DNA of 50,845 nt from Deltaproteobacteria bacterium (lineage in GTDB: Bacteria; Myxococcota_A; UBA9042; PHBI01; JACKFB01): NCBI GenBank assembly GCA_020632695.1, contig JACKFB010000028.1, forward strand, positions 1 to 50,845, in the 5' to 3' direction. Shown here in pieces: positions 1-10,972 of the stretch. A program made the translations under genes and the position numbers. The notes under the pieces were generated by a model. It searched no databases, was not told the DNA's origin, and worked only from the letters and a program-made list of their open reading frames with translations. Positions within the stretch are counted from its first letter, which is position 1; every line of letters begins with the position of its first letter.

Positions 1-1590
1 GGGCTCGAGGACAAGCACGCGGGCGTGGTGGACCTGGTGACGATGCGCGCCCACTACTTCGAGGGCGACAACGGCGAGATCATCCGCGAGGCCGACATCC
101 CGGCCGAGCTCCAGGCGCAGGCCGAGGAGTACCGGGAGATGATGCTGGACGCGGTGTCGATGTTCTCCGACGAGCTGATGGAGGCGATGCTCGAGGAGAA
201 CGTCACCGAGGCGCTGATCCGCGACGCCATCCGTCGTGGCGCCCTGGCGCTCAAGCTGGTGCCGGTGATGATGGGCTCGGCCTACCGCAACCGCGGCGTG
301 CAGCTCCTGCTGGACGGCGTGGTGTCGTACCTGCCGAACCCCTCGGAGGTGCGCAACGAGGCGCTCGACATCAGCAAGGGCGAGGAGCCCTTCCCGGTGA
401 AGGTGGACGCCGACGAGCCGCTCATCGCGCTGGCCTTCAAGCTGGAGGACGGCCGCTACGGTCAGCTCACCTACGTCCGCCTCTACCAGGGCACGCTGCG
501 CAAGGGTGAGTTCATCCACAACATGCGCACCCAGAAGAAGGTGAAGGTCGGCCGCGTCGTCCGCATGCACTCCGACGAGATGGAGGACATCACCGACGCG
601 TCGGCTGGCGACATCGTCGCGCTCTTCGGCGTCGACTGCGCCTCGGGTGACACGTTCACCGACGGCGAGATCGAGGCCACGATGACGGCGATGTTCGTGC
701 CCGAGCCGGTCATCGAGATGTCGATCAAGCCCAAGGACAACCAGGCGCAGACGAACCTCTCGAAGGCGCTCCAGCGCTTCACCAAGGAGGACCCGACCTT
801 CCGGACCTTCATGGATCCGGAGAGCGGCGAGACCATCATCTGCGGCATGGGCGAGCTGCACCTGGACGTGTACGTCGAGCGCATGAAGCGCGAGTACGGC
901 TGCGAGGTCGTCGTCGGTCAGCCCCAGGTGGCCTACCGCGAGACGGTCACCCAGTCGGCCGACTACAACTACCTCCACAAGAAGCAGACCGGTGGCTCCG
1001 GTCAGTTCGGCCGCGTCGTCGGGCGGGTCGAGCCGGCCGAGACGGCCGAGTTCGAGTTCGTGTGGGAGGTGACCGGCGGCAACATCCCGACCGAGTTCAA
1101 GAGCTCGATCGAGAAGGGCTTCAAGAAGAGCATGGCCAAGGGGCGCCTCATCGGCTTCCCGGTGGTGAACGTGCGCTGCGTGGTGAGCGACGGTCAGTCC
1201 CACGCCGTGGACTCGTCGGACAACGCCTTCCAGTCGGCCGCCCGCGGTGCCTTCCGCGAGGCCTACCCCCGGGCGAAGCCGGTGATCCTGGAGCCCATCA
1301 TGGGCGTGTCGGTCGAGGGGCCGGCCGAGCACCAGGGCAACATCCTCCGCACCATCAACCAGCGCCGCGGCATCATCATGGGCACCACGGAGGACGCCGG
1401 CTTCTGCCGCATCGACGCCGACGTGCCGCTGTCGGAGATGTTCGGCTACTCGACGGTGCTGCGCTCGGCGACCCAGGGCAAGGCCGAGTTCTCCATGGAG
1501 TTCTCGAAGTACGCGCCCGTGCCGAGCGAGGTGGCCCAGAACCTGCGCAAGCAGTTCGAGTCCAAGCTGGTGCTGGACGACGACGAGTAG
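1..1590 (+). CDS. fusA: Elongation factor G, C-terminal part (5' end outside window)
   Basis: Ribosomal translocase EF-G. The frame is open from base 1 and gives 529 residues, so the GTP-binding motifs lie upstream of the window. Visible motifs run in the usual order: domain II (FGVDCASGDTFTDG near visible residue 210), domain III (GMGELHLDVYVER), domain IV (LHKKQTGGSGQFGRV) and domain V (MFGYSTVLRSATQGKAEF). The wording (VDCASGDTFTD, HKKQTGG.GQ) resembles mitochondrial EF-G1 more than classical bacterial FusA. This fits the spd-type EF-G class known from spirochaetes, planctomycetes and deltaproteobacteria, although the class assignment is inference. The protein ends in a short acidic tail (LVLDDDE). 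It converges with lipB, with a strong hairpin between the two. Confidence 0.95.
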   Translation, partial: GLEDKHAGVVDLVTMRAHYFEGDNGEIIREADIPAELQAQAEEYREMMLDAVSMFSDELMEAMLEENVTEALIRDAIRRGALALKLVPVMMGSAYRNRGVQLLLDGVVSYLPNPSEVRNEALDISKGEEPFPVKVDADEPLIALAFKLEDGRYGQLTYVRLYQGTLRKGEFIHNMRTQKKVKVGRVVRMHSDEMEDITDASAGDIVALFGVDCASGDTFTDGEIEATMTAMFVPEPVIEMSIKPKDNQAQTNLSKALQRFTKEDPTFRTFMDPESGETIICGMGELHLDVYVERMKREYGCEVVVGQPQVAYRETVTQSADYNYLHKKQTGGSGQFGRVVGRVEPAETAEFEFVWEVTGGNIPTEFKSSIEKGFKKSMAKGRLIGFPVVNVRCVVSDGQSHAVDSSDNAFQSAARGAFREAYPRAKPVILEPIMGVSVEGPAEHQGNILRTINQRRGIIMGTTEDAGFCRIDADVPLSEMFGYSTVLRSATQGKAEFSMEFSKYAPVPSEVAQNLRKQFESKLVLDDDE

Positions 1591-1617
1591 GCCGCGCCCG
1601 CCGCCTGCCGCGACAGC

Positions 1618-1643
1618 GCCCGGGTCGTCCCTACGGCCCGGGC
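1618..1643. terminator. GC-rich hairpin between convergent fusA and lipB
   Basis: An inverted repeat forms an 11-bp stem (GCCCGGGTCGT against ACGGCCCGGGC, one G-T wobble) with a 4-nt loop. It starts 27 bases after the fusA stop and overlaps the last codons of lipB. There is no T-run on either side, so it may be a bidirectional hairpin terminator or an mRNA 3'-end stabiliser rather than a classical intrinsic terminator. Confidence 0.5.
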
Positions 1644-2290
1644 GTCGTCGTGTCTGGGCTCAGGGTGCGGTCGAAGGCGGCGGCGATGGCCCTGGCCGCG
1701 AGCAGGCGCAGGGCGGCCGGTTCGGGGGGCACGACGCCCTCGGAGCGCATCGAGCCCATCACCGACGCGTCGAGCCCGCAGGGGTTGATGCGGGCGAACC
1801 AGGACAGGTCCGGGTCGACGTTCAGCGCGAAGCCGTGGAAGGTGACCCAGCCCTCGACGGCGATGCCGACCGACACGAGCTTCCGCGCGCCACACCACAC
1901 GCCGGTGAAGCCAGGGCGGCGGGCCGCGGGCAGGCCGCACCGCTGGAGCACGTCGATGAGCGCCGCCTCCAGGCGCCGCAGCACCTCGTGCAGGTCGCGC
2001 TCAGCCGGCGCCAGGGCCAATATCGGGTAGCCGACGAGCTGGCCGGGGCCGTGCCAGGTCACGTCGCCGCCGCGGCTGACCTCGATGACCGGGGTGTCCC
2101 CCGGCGCCACCACGTTGTAGCGGGCCGAGCGCCGGCGCCCCAGGGTGAAGACCGGCGGGTGCTCGACGAAGAGCAGCGTGTCCTCGATCTCACCGCGGCG
2201 GCGCGCCGCCACCACCTCGCGCTGGACCTCGAGCGCCCGGGCGTAGTCGAGCAGGCCCAGGTCTCGCACGCTGAGCGGCACCGGCGCCAC
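1631..2290 (-). CDS. lipB: Octanoyltransferase LipB
   Basis: Lipoyl(octanoyl) transferase, 219 aa, the normal size. It moves octanoyl groups from acyl carrier protein to the lipoyl domains of E2 subunits, the first step of lipoate assembly in the cytoplasm. The signature RGGDVTWHGPGQLVGYP spans residues 73-89, the catalytic lysine lies in RKLVSVGIA (K137) and the nucleophilic cysteine in INPCGL (C171). The start is GTG. It is the last gene of the operon, 8 nt after lpdA. Together with lipA at the operon head it supplies the cofactor for the E2 encoded between them. Confidence 0.95.
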   Translation of the reverse strand: MAPVPLSVRDLGLLDYARALEVQREVVAARRRGEIEDTLLFVEHPPVFTLGRRRSARYNVVAPGDTPVIEVSRGGDVTWHGPGQLVGYPILALAPAERDLHEVLRRLEAALIDVLQRCGLPAARRPGFTGVWCGARKLVSVGIAVEGWVTFHGFALNVDPDLSWFARINPCGLDASVMGSMRSEGVVPPEPAALRLLAARAIAAAFDRTLSPDTTTPGP

Positions 2291-2298
2291 CGTGGGCC

Positions 2299-3720
<1,422 letters not shown>

Positions 3721-3739
3721 CGGTCACACCCCGGGGAGT

Positions 3740-4837
3740 TCAGTGGGAAGGCGTCGGCACGCCGAAGCGGGCGGCCTCGGCGGCCTGCTCGGCCAGGTGG
3801 GGCGGCCGGCTGGCGAATACGTCGTCGAACATCGTGCCCAGCGGCACCGAGGGCGCGGCGGCCTCCACCTCGGCCAGGGCCTCACGGATCTCGCGGCCCA
3901 GCGACTCGCGCAGCGCCTGCAGCCCGTCCTCGTCCTGGAGGCCCTCGGCCAGAAGGAAGCGCCCCAGCCGCAGGATCGGGTCGCGGGCCTTCCACTGCTC
4001 GGTCACCGCCTCGTCGCGGTAGCGGGTCGGGTCGTCGCTGGTCGAGTGCGCCCCCATCCGCCAGGTCAGCGCCTCGATGAAGGTCGGCCCCTCGCCGCGC
4101 AGGGCCCGCGCCCTCGCCTCACGGGTCACCGCATAGCAGGCCATCACGTCGTTCCCGTCCACGCGGTGCCCCGGCATGCGGTAGGCCGCCGCCTTGGCCG
4201 CCAGGGTGGGCGCCGCCGTCTGGACGCTCACCGGCACGCTGATGGCCCACTGGTTGTTCTGGCAGAAGAAGATGGCCGGCAGGGCGAAGCGGCCGGCCAT
4301 GTCCAGCGCCGTGTGGAAGTCGTTCTCGCTGGTGGCGCCGTCGCCCAGGTAGCCGATGGCCACCGTGGCCGCGCCGCGCAGCTTCATCGCCCAGGCGACG
4401 CCGGTGGCGTGCGGGAGCTGGGTCCCGATGGGCGACGACAGGGTCGGCTGGTGCTGGGCGCGGCTTCCGTAGTGGCACGGCATCTGCCGCCCGTGGGTGA
4501 CGTCCAGCGCGTTGCCGAAGCACTGGGCGAGGTAGTCCCGCAGCGGGTAGCCGCGCATCAGCGCCACCCCGCCCTCGCGGAGCGCCGGCAGCACCCAGTC
4601 CTCGGGCGCCAGCGCGCGACCCGAGCCGAACACCGCGGCCTCCTGGCCGGTGGCCGGCCCGTAGAACCCGATGCGGCCCTGGCGCTGAAGGGTCAGCATC
4701 AGGTCGTCGAGCAGCCGCTGGCGCAGCATCAGGGCGTAGAGCGCTCGCAGCGCCTCGGCATCGAGGCCCTCGGGCACGGACTGGCCCGGGCGCAGGCGGC
4801 CCTCTTCGTCCAGGATCTGCCGGGGCGAGTCGTCCAC
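3740..4837 (-). CDS. bkdAA: Branched-chain 2-oxoacid dehydrogenase E1 alpha
   Basis: Thiamine-diphosphate-dependent decarboxylase subunit, 365 aa. The ThDP/Mg motif is intact: GDGATSENDFH at residues 165-175 and NN at 194-195. HSTSDD, the loop typical of branched-chain E1alpha, is present, as are RQGRIGFYG and GRQMPCHYG. These match branched-chain rather than pyruvate E1alpha. The start is GTG, directly abutting the E2 stop with no spacer. Unusually, E1alpha lies after E2 and is separated from E1beta, while a degenerate E1alpha relative occupies the position directly upstream of E1beta. Confidence 0.92.
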   Translation of the reverse strand: MDDSPRQILDEEGRLRPGQSVPEGLDAEALRALYALMLRQRLLDDLMLTLQRQGRIGFYGPATGQEAAVFGSGRALAPEDWVLPALREGGVALMRGYPLRDYLAQCFGNALDVTHGRQMPCHYGSRAQHQPTLSSPIGTQLPHATGVAWAMKLRGAATVAIGYLGDGATSENDFHTALDMAGRFALPAIFFCQNNQWAISVPVSVQTAAPTLAAKAAAYRMPGHRVDGNDVMACYAVTREARARALRGEGPTFIEALTWRMGAHSTSDDPTRYRDEAVTEQWKARDPILRLGRFLLAEGLQDEDGLQALRESLGREIREALAEVEAAAPSVPLGTMFDDVFASRPPHLAEQAAEAARFGVPTPSH

Positions 4838-6157
4838 TCAGCGCATCTCCAACAGCATGAGGTCGGGGTCCTCGAGGTAGGTCTTGATGCGCTGGGCGAA
4901 GGCAGCGCCCTCGTGGCCGTCGATGACCCGGTGGTCGAAGCTGAGGCTGATGTTCATCATCTGGCGCGCCACCACCTGCCCCTCGCGCACGACGGCGCGC
5001 GGCTCCATCTTGTGTACGCCCAGGATGGCGACCTCAGGGTGGTTGATGATGGGCGTGGCGTGCAGCCCGCCGATCCTGCCCAGGCTGGTGATGGTGAAGG
5101 TGGAGCCGCGGGACTCGTCGGGCGAGAGGCGGCCACGCCGCGCCTTGTCCGAGAGGTCCACCACCCGGGCCGCCAGCTCGATGAGCGTCAGGTCGTCGGC
5201 GAAGCGGATGACCGGCACCGTGAGGCCAGCGTCGGTGGCGGCGGCGATGCCCAGATGGTGGTGCCCCCAGAGCACCAGCTCGCCGGCCGCGTCGTCCATG
5301 GTCGCGTTCATCTTGGGGAAGGCCCGCAGCGCCAGCAGTGACGCCTTGGCGATGAAGGGCAGGTAGCTCAGCCGCACGCCTGCGGCGTCGGAGGCCGCCC
5401 GCAAGCGCTCACGGGCCTGCACCAGATTGGTGCACTCGACCTCCTCCACGTAGGTGAAGTGCGCCGCCGTGCTCTTGGAGCGCGTCATGGTCTCGTAGAT
5501 GGCCCGGCGCAGGCCGCGCAGCGGGACGCGCTTGTCCGACTCCTCGCCCTCGGTGCGCCGCGCCACCAGCGGCGCCATCGCGTGGGCGGTGGCGGGCGAC
5601 ACCGGTGCCGCCGCCTCGCGCCGCTGCTTGCCGTCGACGTGCGCCCGCACGTCCTCCTGGGTGACCCGCCCGGCCGGGCCGGAGCCCTCGATCTGGGCGA
5701 TGTCGATGCCCAGCTCGCGGGCCAGCCGCCGCGTGGCCGGCGTCGCCACCGCCTTGCCGGCGCCCCGGGCCACCGCCGCGGGCCCGTCCCCCGCCCGCGA
5801 CGCCGGGGCCGACGCGGCCGGCGCCTCGAGCTTGGGCGCCGCCTTGGGGCGCGAGGTGGTCGTCTGGTCCCCCGGGGCCGGCGCGCTCGGCGCCTCCGGG
5901 CTCACCTCGGGCGCGGCGCCCTCGACCTCCAGCACGAAGAGCGTGGTCCCCACCGGCGCGATGTCGCCCGACTGGTAGCCCAGCTCCAGCACGGTCCCCG
6001 GCCGCGGGCTGGAGATGACCACCGTCGCCTTGTCGGTCATCACCTCTACCATCGGCTGCTCGGCGACGACCGCGTCGCCCGCGGCGACCAGCCAGCCGAC
6101 GATCTCCCCCTCGACCATGCCTTCGGCCAGATCGGGCAGCTTGAACTCATAGCGCAT
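4838..6157 (-). CDS. bkdB: Branched-chain 2-oxoacid dehydrogenase E2 (lipoamide acyltransferase)
   Basis: Core acyltransferase, 439 aa from ATG at 6157. The frame stays open upstream, but the lipoyl domain begins exactly at this ATG, which is preceded by GGAGAG. Domains: one lipoyl domain (residues 1-78; lipoyl lysine K43 in VMTDKATV), a Pro/Ala linker, a peripheral-subunit-binding domain (about 137-174, ATPATRRLARELG), and the catalytic domain ending in SFDHRVIDG (HRVIDG 409-414). Sequences such as INHPEVAILG and YLEDPDLMLLE are of the branched-chain E2 type. The lysine is the target of LipA/LipB from the same operon. Confidence 0.93.
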   Translation of the reverse strand: MRYEFKLPDLAEGMVEGEIVGWLVAAGDAVVAEQPMVEVMTDKATVVISSPRPGTVLELGYQSGDIAPVGTTLFVLEVEGAAPEVSPEAPSAPAPGDQTTTSRPKAAPKLEAPAASAPASRAGDGPAAVARGAGKAVATPATRRLARELGIDIAQIEGSGPAGRVTQEDVRAHVDGKQRREAAAPVSPATAHAMAPLVARRTEGEESDKRVPLRGLRRAIYETMTRSKSTAAHFTYVEEVECTNLVQARERLRAASDAAGVRLSYLPFIAKASLLALRAFPKMNATMDDAAGELVLWGHHHLGIAAATDAGLTVPVIRFADDLTLIELAARVVDLSDKARRGRLSPDESRGSTFTITSLGRIGGLHATPIINHPEVAILGVHKMEPRAVVREGQVVARQMMNISLSFDHRVIDGHEGAAFAQRIKTYLEDPDLMLLEMR

Positions 6158-6201
6158 GGGCGGGCTCTCCAGGGCGGGGCGCGGCGGTGCCGGGGGCACG
6201 T

Positions 6202-7172
<971 letters not shown>

Positions 7173-7176
<4 letters not shown>

Positions 7177-8120
7177 CGCTCGAGCTCCGTCTCGGCCGTC
7201 TGCAGGAACCAGGGCCGCTCGGCGTAGACCTCGGCCGTCAGGGTGCCCGGGGCGACGGGCGACGCGGCCTCGGCGGCGGCGCGCGCCTTGCCCAGGCGCT
7301 GCCGGACGTCCTCGGCCACCGCGTGGACGCTGGCGGCGTCCTGCACCGTCTGGTTGCGCCAGGCCTCCTCGTCGCGCGGCGCGGCCGGGGCGCCGAGGCG
7401 GGCGTCGATGACCGCGGGGCCCTCGCCAGAGATGGCGCGCCGCCTGGCCCGCGCCACCGCCTGCAGCACGGCGCCGCCGTCGTCCCCAGCGACGCGCTCG
7501 GCCCGGATACCCCAGCCCTGGGCGATCTCGTCGAGCCACAGCTCGTCCTGGATCGGCCCGCGCGCCACGAACACGGTCTGGGCGCGGTAGACCGCCGCGA
7601 AACCCAGGGCCGCGTGCAGGTCGCCGTGGGCCTGGGCCGCGCTCCCGAAGAGCGCCAGGGCCACCCTCGGCTGACCGCGCAGGCGCGCCGCGTGCCCGAA
7701 ACCGGCCGCGTGCACCAGGTGCGCCGCCGCGCTGCCGTCGCCGAGCCGCACCCCCAGGGTGGCGTCCTGCAGCGCCCCCGGCAGCCCGCGGCCGAGCGCC
7801 GGGTCCCCGCTCACCGCGAAGGCCTGCCGCAGCACCAGCTCCAGGCTGGCCCCCCGCGCCACGGCCGCCGGAAGGTCCCGGGCGCTGCCCAGCAGCAGAT
7901 CCCCCGGCTCGAGCGCCAGCGCCGCGCCGATCATCGCTGCGCGCCCGTCGCCCGCGGGCCGCGCCTGCCCGATGCGCCCGGCGTCGGTGAGCCGCTCGAG
8001 CAGCTCCTCGAGCGCCGCCGACTCGCGCAAGAGCCGCACGATGCGCTCGCGCGGGACGGGGACCTCCGCCTCGGCCTCGCCATCGCCCGCCTTCGCCCTG
8101 GTCGCCCGGCGTGCCGTCAC
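7173..8120 (-). CDS. Degenerate E1alpha-like protein (probable pseudoenzyme)
   Basis: A 315-aa paralogue of the dehydrogenase E1alpha fold. GTG at 8120 overlaps the lipA stop (GTGA), and the 3' end overlaps E1beta (ATGA). It aligns along its length with E1alpha; for example FGSAAQAHGDLHAALGFAAV (residues 158-177) corresponds to LGDGATSENDFHTALDMAGR. The ThDP/Mg motif is lost: GDG is GSA (159-161) and the paired NN is GP (188-189). The HSTSDD loop is missing (APAAPRDEEAW instead). The frame is intact and coupled at both ends, so it is probably translated. A structural or regulatory E1alpha-like subunit is likelier than an active decarboxylase. It could also pair with E1beta in place of E1alpha. 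Confidence 0.85.
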
Positions 8121-9085
8121 GAGGCCACGCCCCGCTCGCGCCGCGCCTGGGCCAGGTGTGCGTGCAGGTAGTACTCGCCGGCCCGGTAGCTCGAGCGCAC
8201 CAGCGGCCCCGACGCGACGTAGAGGAAGCCCATCGCGCGCGCCCGGTCGGCCCAGGCGTCGAAGACGGCCGGCTCCACGTACTCCACGACCTCGTGATGC
8301 TTGGGGCTGGGGCGCAGGTACTGCCCGAAGGTGACCACGTCGGTGCCCACCGCGCGCAGGCGCTCCAGGCTCTCCTGGACCTCGGCCTCGCCCTCGCCCA
8401 GCCCCAGCATGATCGAGGTCTTCGCCAGGATGTCGACGCCGCCCGGCCCCCGCCCGCGGCCGGCGGCCTTGACGTGGGCCAGCACGCCGAGCGACTGCTC
8501 GAAGCTGGCGCGGGCGTCGCGCACGGTGCGGCTCAGGCGCGGCACCGTCTCCACGTTGTGGGCGATGACCTCGGGCCCCGCCTCGATGAGCGCGTCCACC
8601 GAGGCCAGACGGCCCTGGAAGTCCGGCACCAGCACCTCGATCATCACCTGCGGCGCCAGCCCGCGCAGGGTGGTCACCGTGCGGGCGAAGTGGAAGGCGC
8701 CGCCGTCGGGCAGGTCGTCGCGGTTGACCGAGGTGATGACGATGTAGTCCACGCCCATCGCCGCCACGGCCCGCGCCGCGCTCTCGGGCTCGCGCGGGTC
8801 CAGCGGCGCCGGGCGCCCTGTCTCGACGGCGCAGAAGCGGCAGCCGCGGGTGCAGGTGCCGCCCATGAGCATGATCGTGGCGGTGCCGCCACCCCAGCAC
8901 TCGCCCATGTTCGGGCACTGGGCCTCCTGGCAGACCGTGTGCAGCCCCAGGCCCTCGAGCCGCCGCCGGATCGCCTCGTAGCGCGGGCCCCCCGCCGCCG
9001 GCACCTTCAGCCAGCGAGGCTTCGGGACCCGCGCCGCCGCCGGGCCGGCCGCCGTGCGGCTCTTCTGGACGCTGAACCTGGGCAT
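8117..9085 (-). CDS. lipA: Lipoyl synthase LipA
   Basis: Radical-SAM lipoyl synthase, 322 aa, which inserts two sulfurs into octanoyl-E2. The auxiliary cluster motif CX4CX5C is C52, C57, C63 (VCQEAQCPNMGECW). The radical-SAM motif CX3CX2C is C78, C82, C85 (GGTCTRGCRFC). The C-terminal region has GQYLRPSPKH. The start is ATG, preceded by GGAGGCG. It is the first gene of the operon, close behind a good promoter, and overlaps the next gene by GTGA. Confidence 0.96.
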   Translation of the reverse strand: MPRFSVQKSRTAAGPAAARVPKPRWLKVPAAGGPRYEAIRRRLEGLGLHTVCQEAQCPNMGECWGGGTATIMLMGGTCTRGCRFCAVETGRPAPLDPREPESAARAVAAMGVDYIVITSVNRDDLPDGGAFHFARTVTTLRGLAPQVMIEVLVPDFQGRLASVDALIEAGPEVIAHNVETVPRLSRTVRDARASFEQSLGVLAHVKAAGRGRGPGGVDILAKTSIMLGLGEGEAEVQESLERLRAVGTDVVTFGQYLRPSPKHHEVVEYVEPAVFDAWADRARAMGFLYVASGPLVRSSYRAGEYYLHAHLAQARRERGVAS

Positions 9086-9114
9086 CGAGGGCGCCTCCGA
9101 GGCGGCGGGGCCCC

Positions 9115-9144
9115 TCTATACTGAGGCCCGCCGCGGCTTGTCAA
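9115..9144 (-). promoter_or_regulatory. Sigma70-like promoter of the lipA operon
   Basis: On the minus strand TTGACA (9144-9139) and TATAGA (9120-9115) are separated by 18 bp. The expected start of transcription is near 9108, leaving a leader of about 23 nt before the lipA ATG, with a Shine-Dalgarno GGAGGCG inside it. No room remains for a riboswitch. This is one of only two full consensus -35 boxes noticed in the window. Confidence 0.7.
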
Positions 9145-9171
9145 AGCGCGCGCGCCCCGCCCCGCCCGAGG

Positions 9172-9615
9172 TCAGAGGCGGCGCTGCATGGTCTGGTGTG
9201 GCAGGGTGACCTCGACGTAGGGCTCACCCACGGTGGCGTAGCCGAGGCGCTGGTAGAACGGGATGGCGGTCTCCCGCGCGTGCAGCGTGATGGTGTGGAC
9301 GCCGCGCTCGCGGGCGCGGGCCTCCAGGGCCTCGACCAGGGCGCGCCCGATGTCGCGGCGCTGCAGCGGCTCGGCGACGGCCATCTGGAGCAGCCGCGCG
9401 GTCCCGTCGCCCTGGTCGTGCATCATCACGCAGCCGATGACCTGGCCGCCGGCGTCGACGGCCACCCAGTGCGTGGCGTCGTCCTCGACCGCCTGGCGCT
9501 CGGTGCCCTCGGCCCAGCCGATGGGTCGGCGCAGCACCTCGTAGCGCAAGCGCCGGGCCCCAAGGTAGTCGGTGGAGCCGATGGCCGCCTCGCGGATCAA
9601 GAGCCCGGTCGTCAT
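9172..9615 (-). CDS. GNAT-family N-acetyltransferase
   Basis: A small cytoplasmic acetyltransferase, 147 aa from ATG at 9615, which overlaps the stop of the SGNH gene (ATGA). It shows the GNAT fold: central strands (HWVAVDAGGQVIGCVMMH), the acetyl-CoA loop (LQRRDIGRALVEALEARA) and the C-terminal HARETAIPFYQRLGYATVG. It resembles ElaA/YjcF-type proteins. The substrate cannot be told. It is coupled to the upstream SGNH hydrolase gene. Confidence 0.85.
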   Translation of the reverse strand: MTTGLLIREAAIGSTDYLGARRLRYEVLRRPIGWAEGTERQAVEDDATHWVAVDAGGQVIGCVMMHDQGDGTARLLQMAVAEPLQRRDIGRALVEALEARARERGVHTITLHARETAIPFYQRLGYATVGEPYVEVTLPHQTMQRRL

Positions 9616-10844
9616 GGTTGCCCCTCCAGCCAGGTGCTGAACCCCTTCATCAGAGCACGGTAGAACCGGTCTCCCAGCACGCGCGCGCCCTCCTTGGTCG
9701 CGTGGGCCAGGTCCCCCCATCCCAGGCGCGGCTCGCTGCGGAACCAGCGCCCCATCGACCCCTCGCCGCCCATGGCCTCGAACACCGAGTACCACGCGCA
9801 GCCCTCCGCGAAGGCCACCTCCCGCTGCACCACCATCATCTTCAGGAGCTGCGGGTCGGTGCGGATGCCGCCGCGGTAGCGCTCACCGTGGTCCAGCGGG
9901 CTCATGATGAGGCAGGACGCGTCGGGGCGCGAGGTGCGGAAGCGGTGGACCAGCTCGGTGAAGATGCCGCGGTAGTGCTCCATGTTCATGCCGCGGTCCA
10001 CCAGCTCGTTGCCGCCGTACATCAGGATCATCAGGTCGGGCTGGCGCAGCTCGAGCTGGCGCTTCCAGTGGTCGGGGTCGGCGTTGAGCAGGCGCTGGCC
10101 CCGGGCGCCGACCAGGCCCATGGAGTCGTAGACCACGCCCGGCTGCTCGCGCTCGAGCACCACGCCGTAGAGCCGCACGACCCCGCCGCCGGCGACGCGC
10201 AGGCTCAACTTGTGCGGCCCGTCCGGCACGCGGACGGTGTGCAGCTCGTCGCGCCGCTCGTCGGCGGCGGTGTGCAGGAGCGTCGGCTCGGCGTCGTCGA
10301 CGGCCACCGAGAGGTCGCCGTAGCTGGGACCCGCCTGGTAGAGGATGTCGAAGCGGCTGACCGAGCGGCCGACTGGCCCGACCTCGGTGGTCGCGAACCA
10401 GGCATTGGCGCCCTGGTACCCCCGCGACTGGACCCCGCCGTATCCGTAGCGCCCATGCGGGTCGGCGTCGTCGATGATCTTGAGCGCCTTCCACGCCGCC
10501 TGCCCGTAGCGGATGTCCTTGTGCAGGTACCAGTCGGTGCCCGACTCCACGAGGATGAACCCATGCCCCGAGTCACCGAACTCGCGCTGCAAGAGCCGCC
10601 GCGCCACCGAGGTCATCCCGTCCGCCCCGATGGCCGAGTCCCCCCAGTGGGCGATGCGAGTGACCGCCCCCGGCTTCCGCAACGCCGTCTCCCGAAGCGA
10701 CCGATAGACAGCATCCATCGCCCCCTTCGGATCCTCGATCAGCACCTCCACCCCTTCCCAGGTCTCCGGCGGTACCACCACTCGCGGATGCCCACCGGCC
10801 CCGGCCCCGGCCCCGGCCCCGGCCTCGGCCCCGGCCCCGGTCAC
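9612..10844 (-). CDS. SGNH/GDSL-family hydrolase with Gly-Ala repeat N-terminus
   Basis: A 410-aa esterase-like protein. Block I is HWGDSAIGADG (nucleophile S70), block III is GGNE (277-280) and block V is DLAH (D378, H381), so the Ser-Asp-His set is complete. Residues about 120-235 form an inserted beta-rich segment between blocks I and III, a layout seen in carbohydrate or peptidoglycan O-acyl esterases/transferases. The first ~19 residues are Gly-Ala repeats from a GGGGCC tract. The GTG start itself lies inside that tract, and no signal peptide is visible. Because the tract continues upstream with a one-base irregularity, the true 5' end may have been altered by repeat slippage. Confidence 0.82.
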   Translation of the reverse strand: MTGAGAEAGAGAGAGAGGHPRVVVPPETWEGVEVLIEDPKGAMDAVYRSLRETALRKPGAVTRIAHWGDSAIGADGMTSVARRLLQREFGDSGHGFILVESGTDWYLHKDIRYGQAAWKALKIIDDADPHGRYGYGGVQSRGYQGANAWFATTEVGPVGRSVSRFDILYQAGPSYGDLSVAVDDAEPTLLHTAADERRDELHTVRVPDGPHKLSLRVAGGGVVRLYGVVLEREQPGVVYDSMGLVGARGQRLLNADPDHWKRQLELRQPDLMILMYGGNELVDRGMNMEHYRGIFTELVHRFRTSRPDASCLIMSPLDHGERYRGGIRTDPQLLKMMVVQREVAFAEGCAWYSVFEAMGGEGSMGRWFRSEPRLGWGDLAHATKEGARVLGDRFYRALMKGFSTWLEGQP

Positions 10845-10856
10845 GGAGCGGTCACG
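10796..10856 (-). repeat. GNGNCC hexamer tract 0 (mainly GGGGCC)
   Basis: On the minus strand about nine hexamers follow one another, mostly GGGGCC with one GAGGCC and two GTGACC. A unit one base short (GCTCC) sits just upstream of the GTG start of the SGNH gene. It encodes the Gly-Ala start of that protein. It belongs to the same hexamer family as the tracts at 23.6, 26.0, 33.7 and 37.5 kb, and is G-quadruplex prone. Confidence 0.85.
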
Positions 10857-10972
10857 GAGATCATGGGCCGGTCATCTGGGAAGCCGAAGAGTTTCGGGGT
10901 GATCGCGTCTGCGTCACCCGCCGCGCGTAGAAGGTCTCGGCAACGGTTCTCGGACCTTGCCCAGGAGAAGCC

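Noticed and set aside
9086..9114. Riboswitch or regulatory leader before lipA
   Set aside because: The promoter lies so close that only about 23 nt of leader remain, enough for a ribosome site only.
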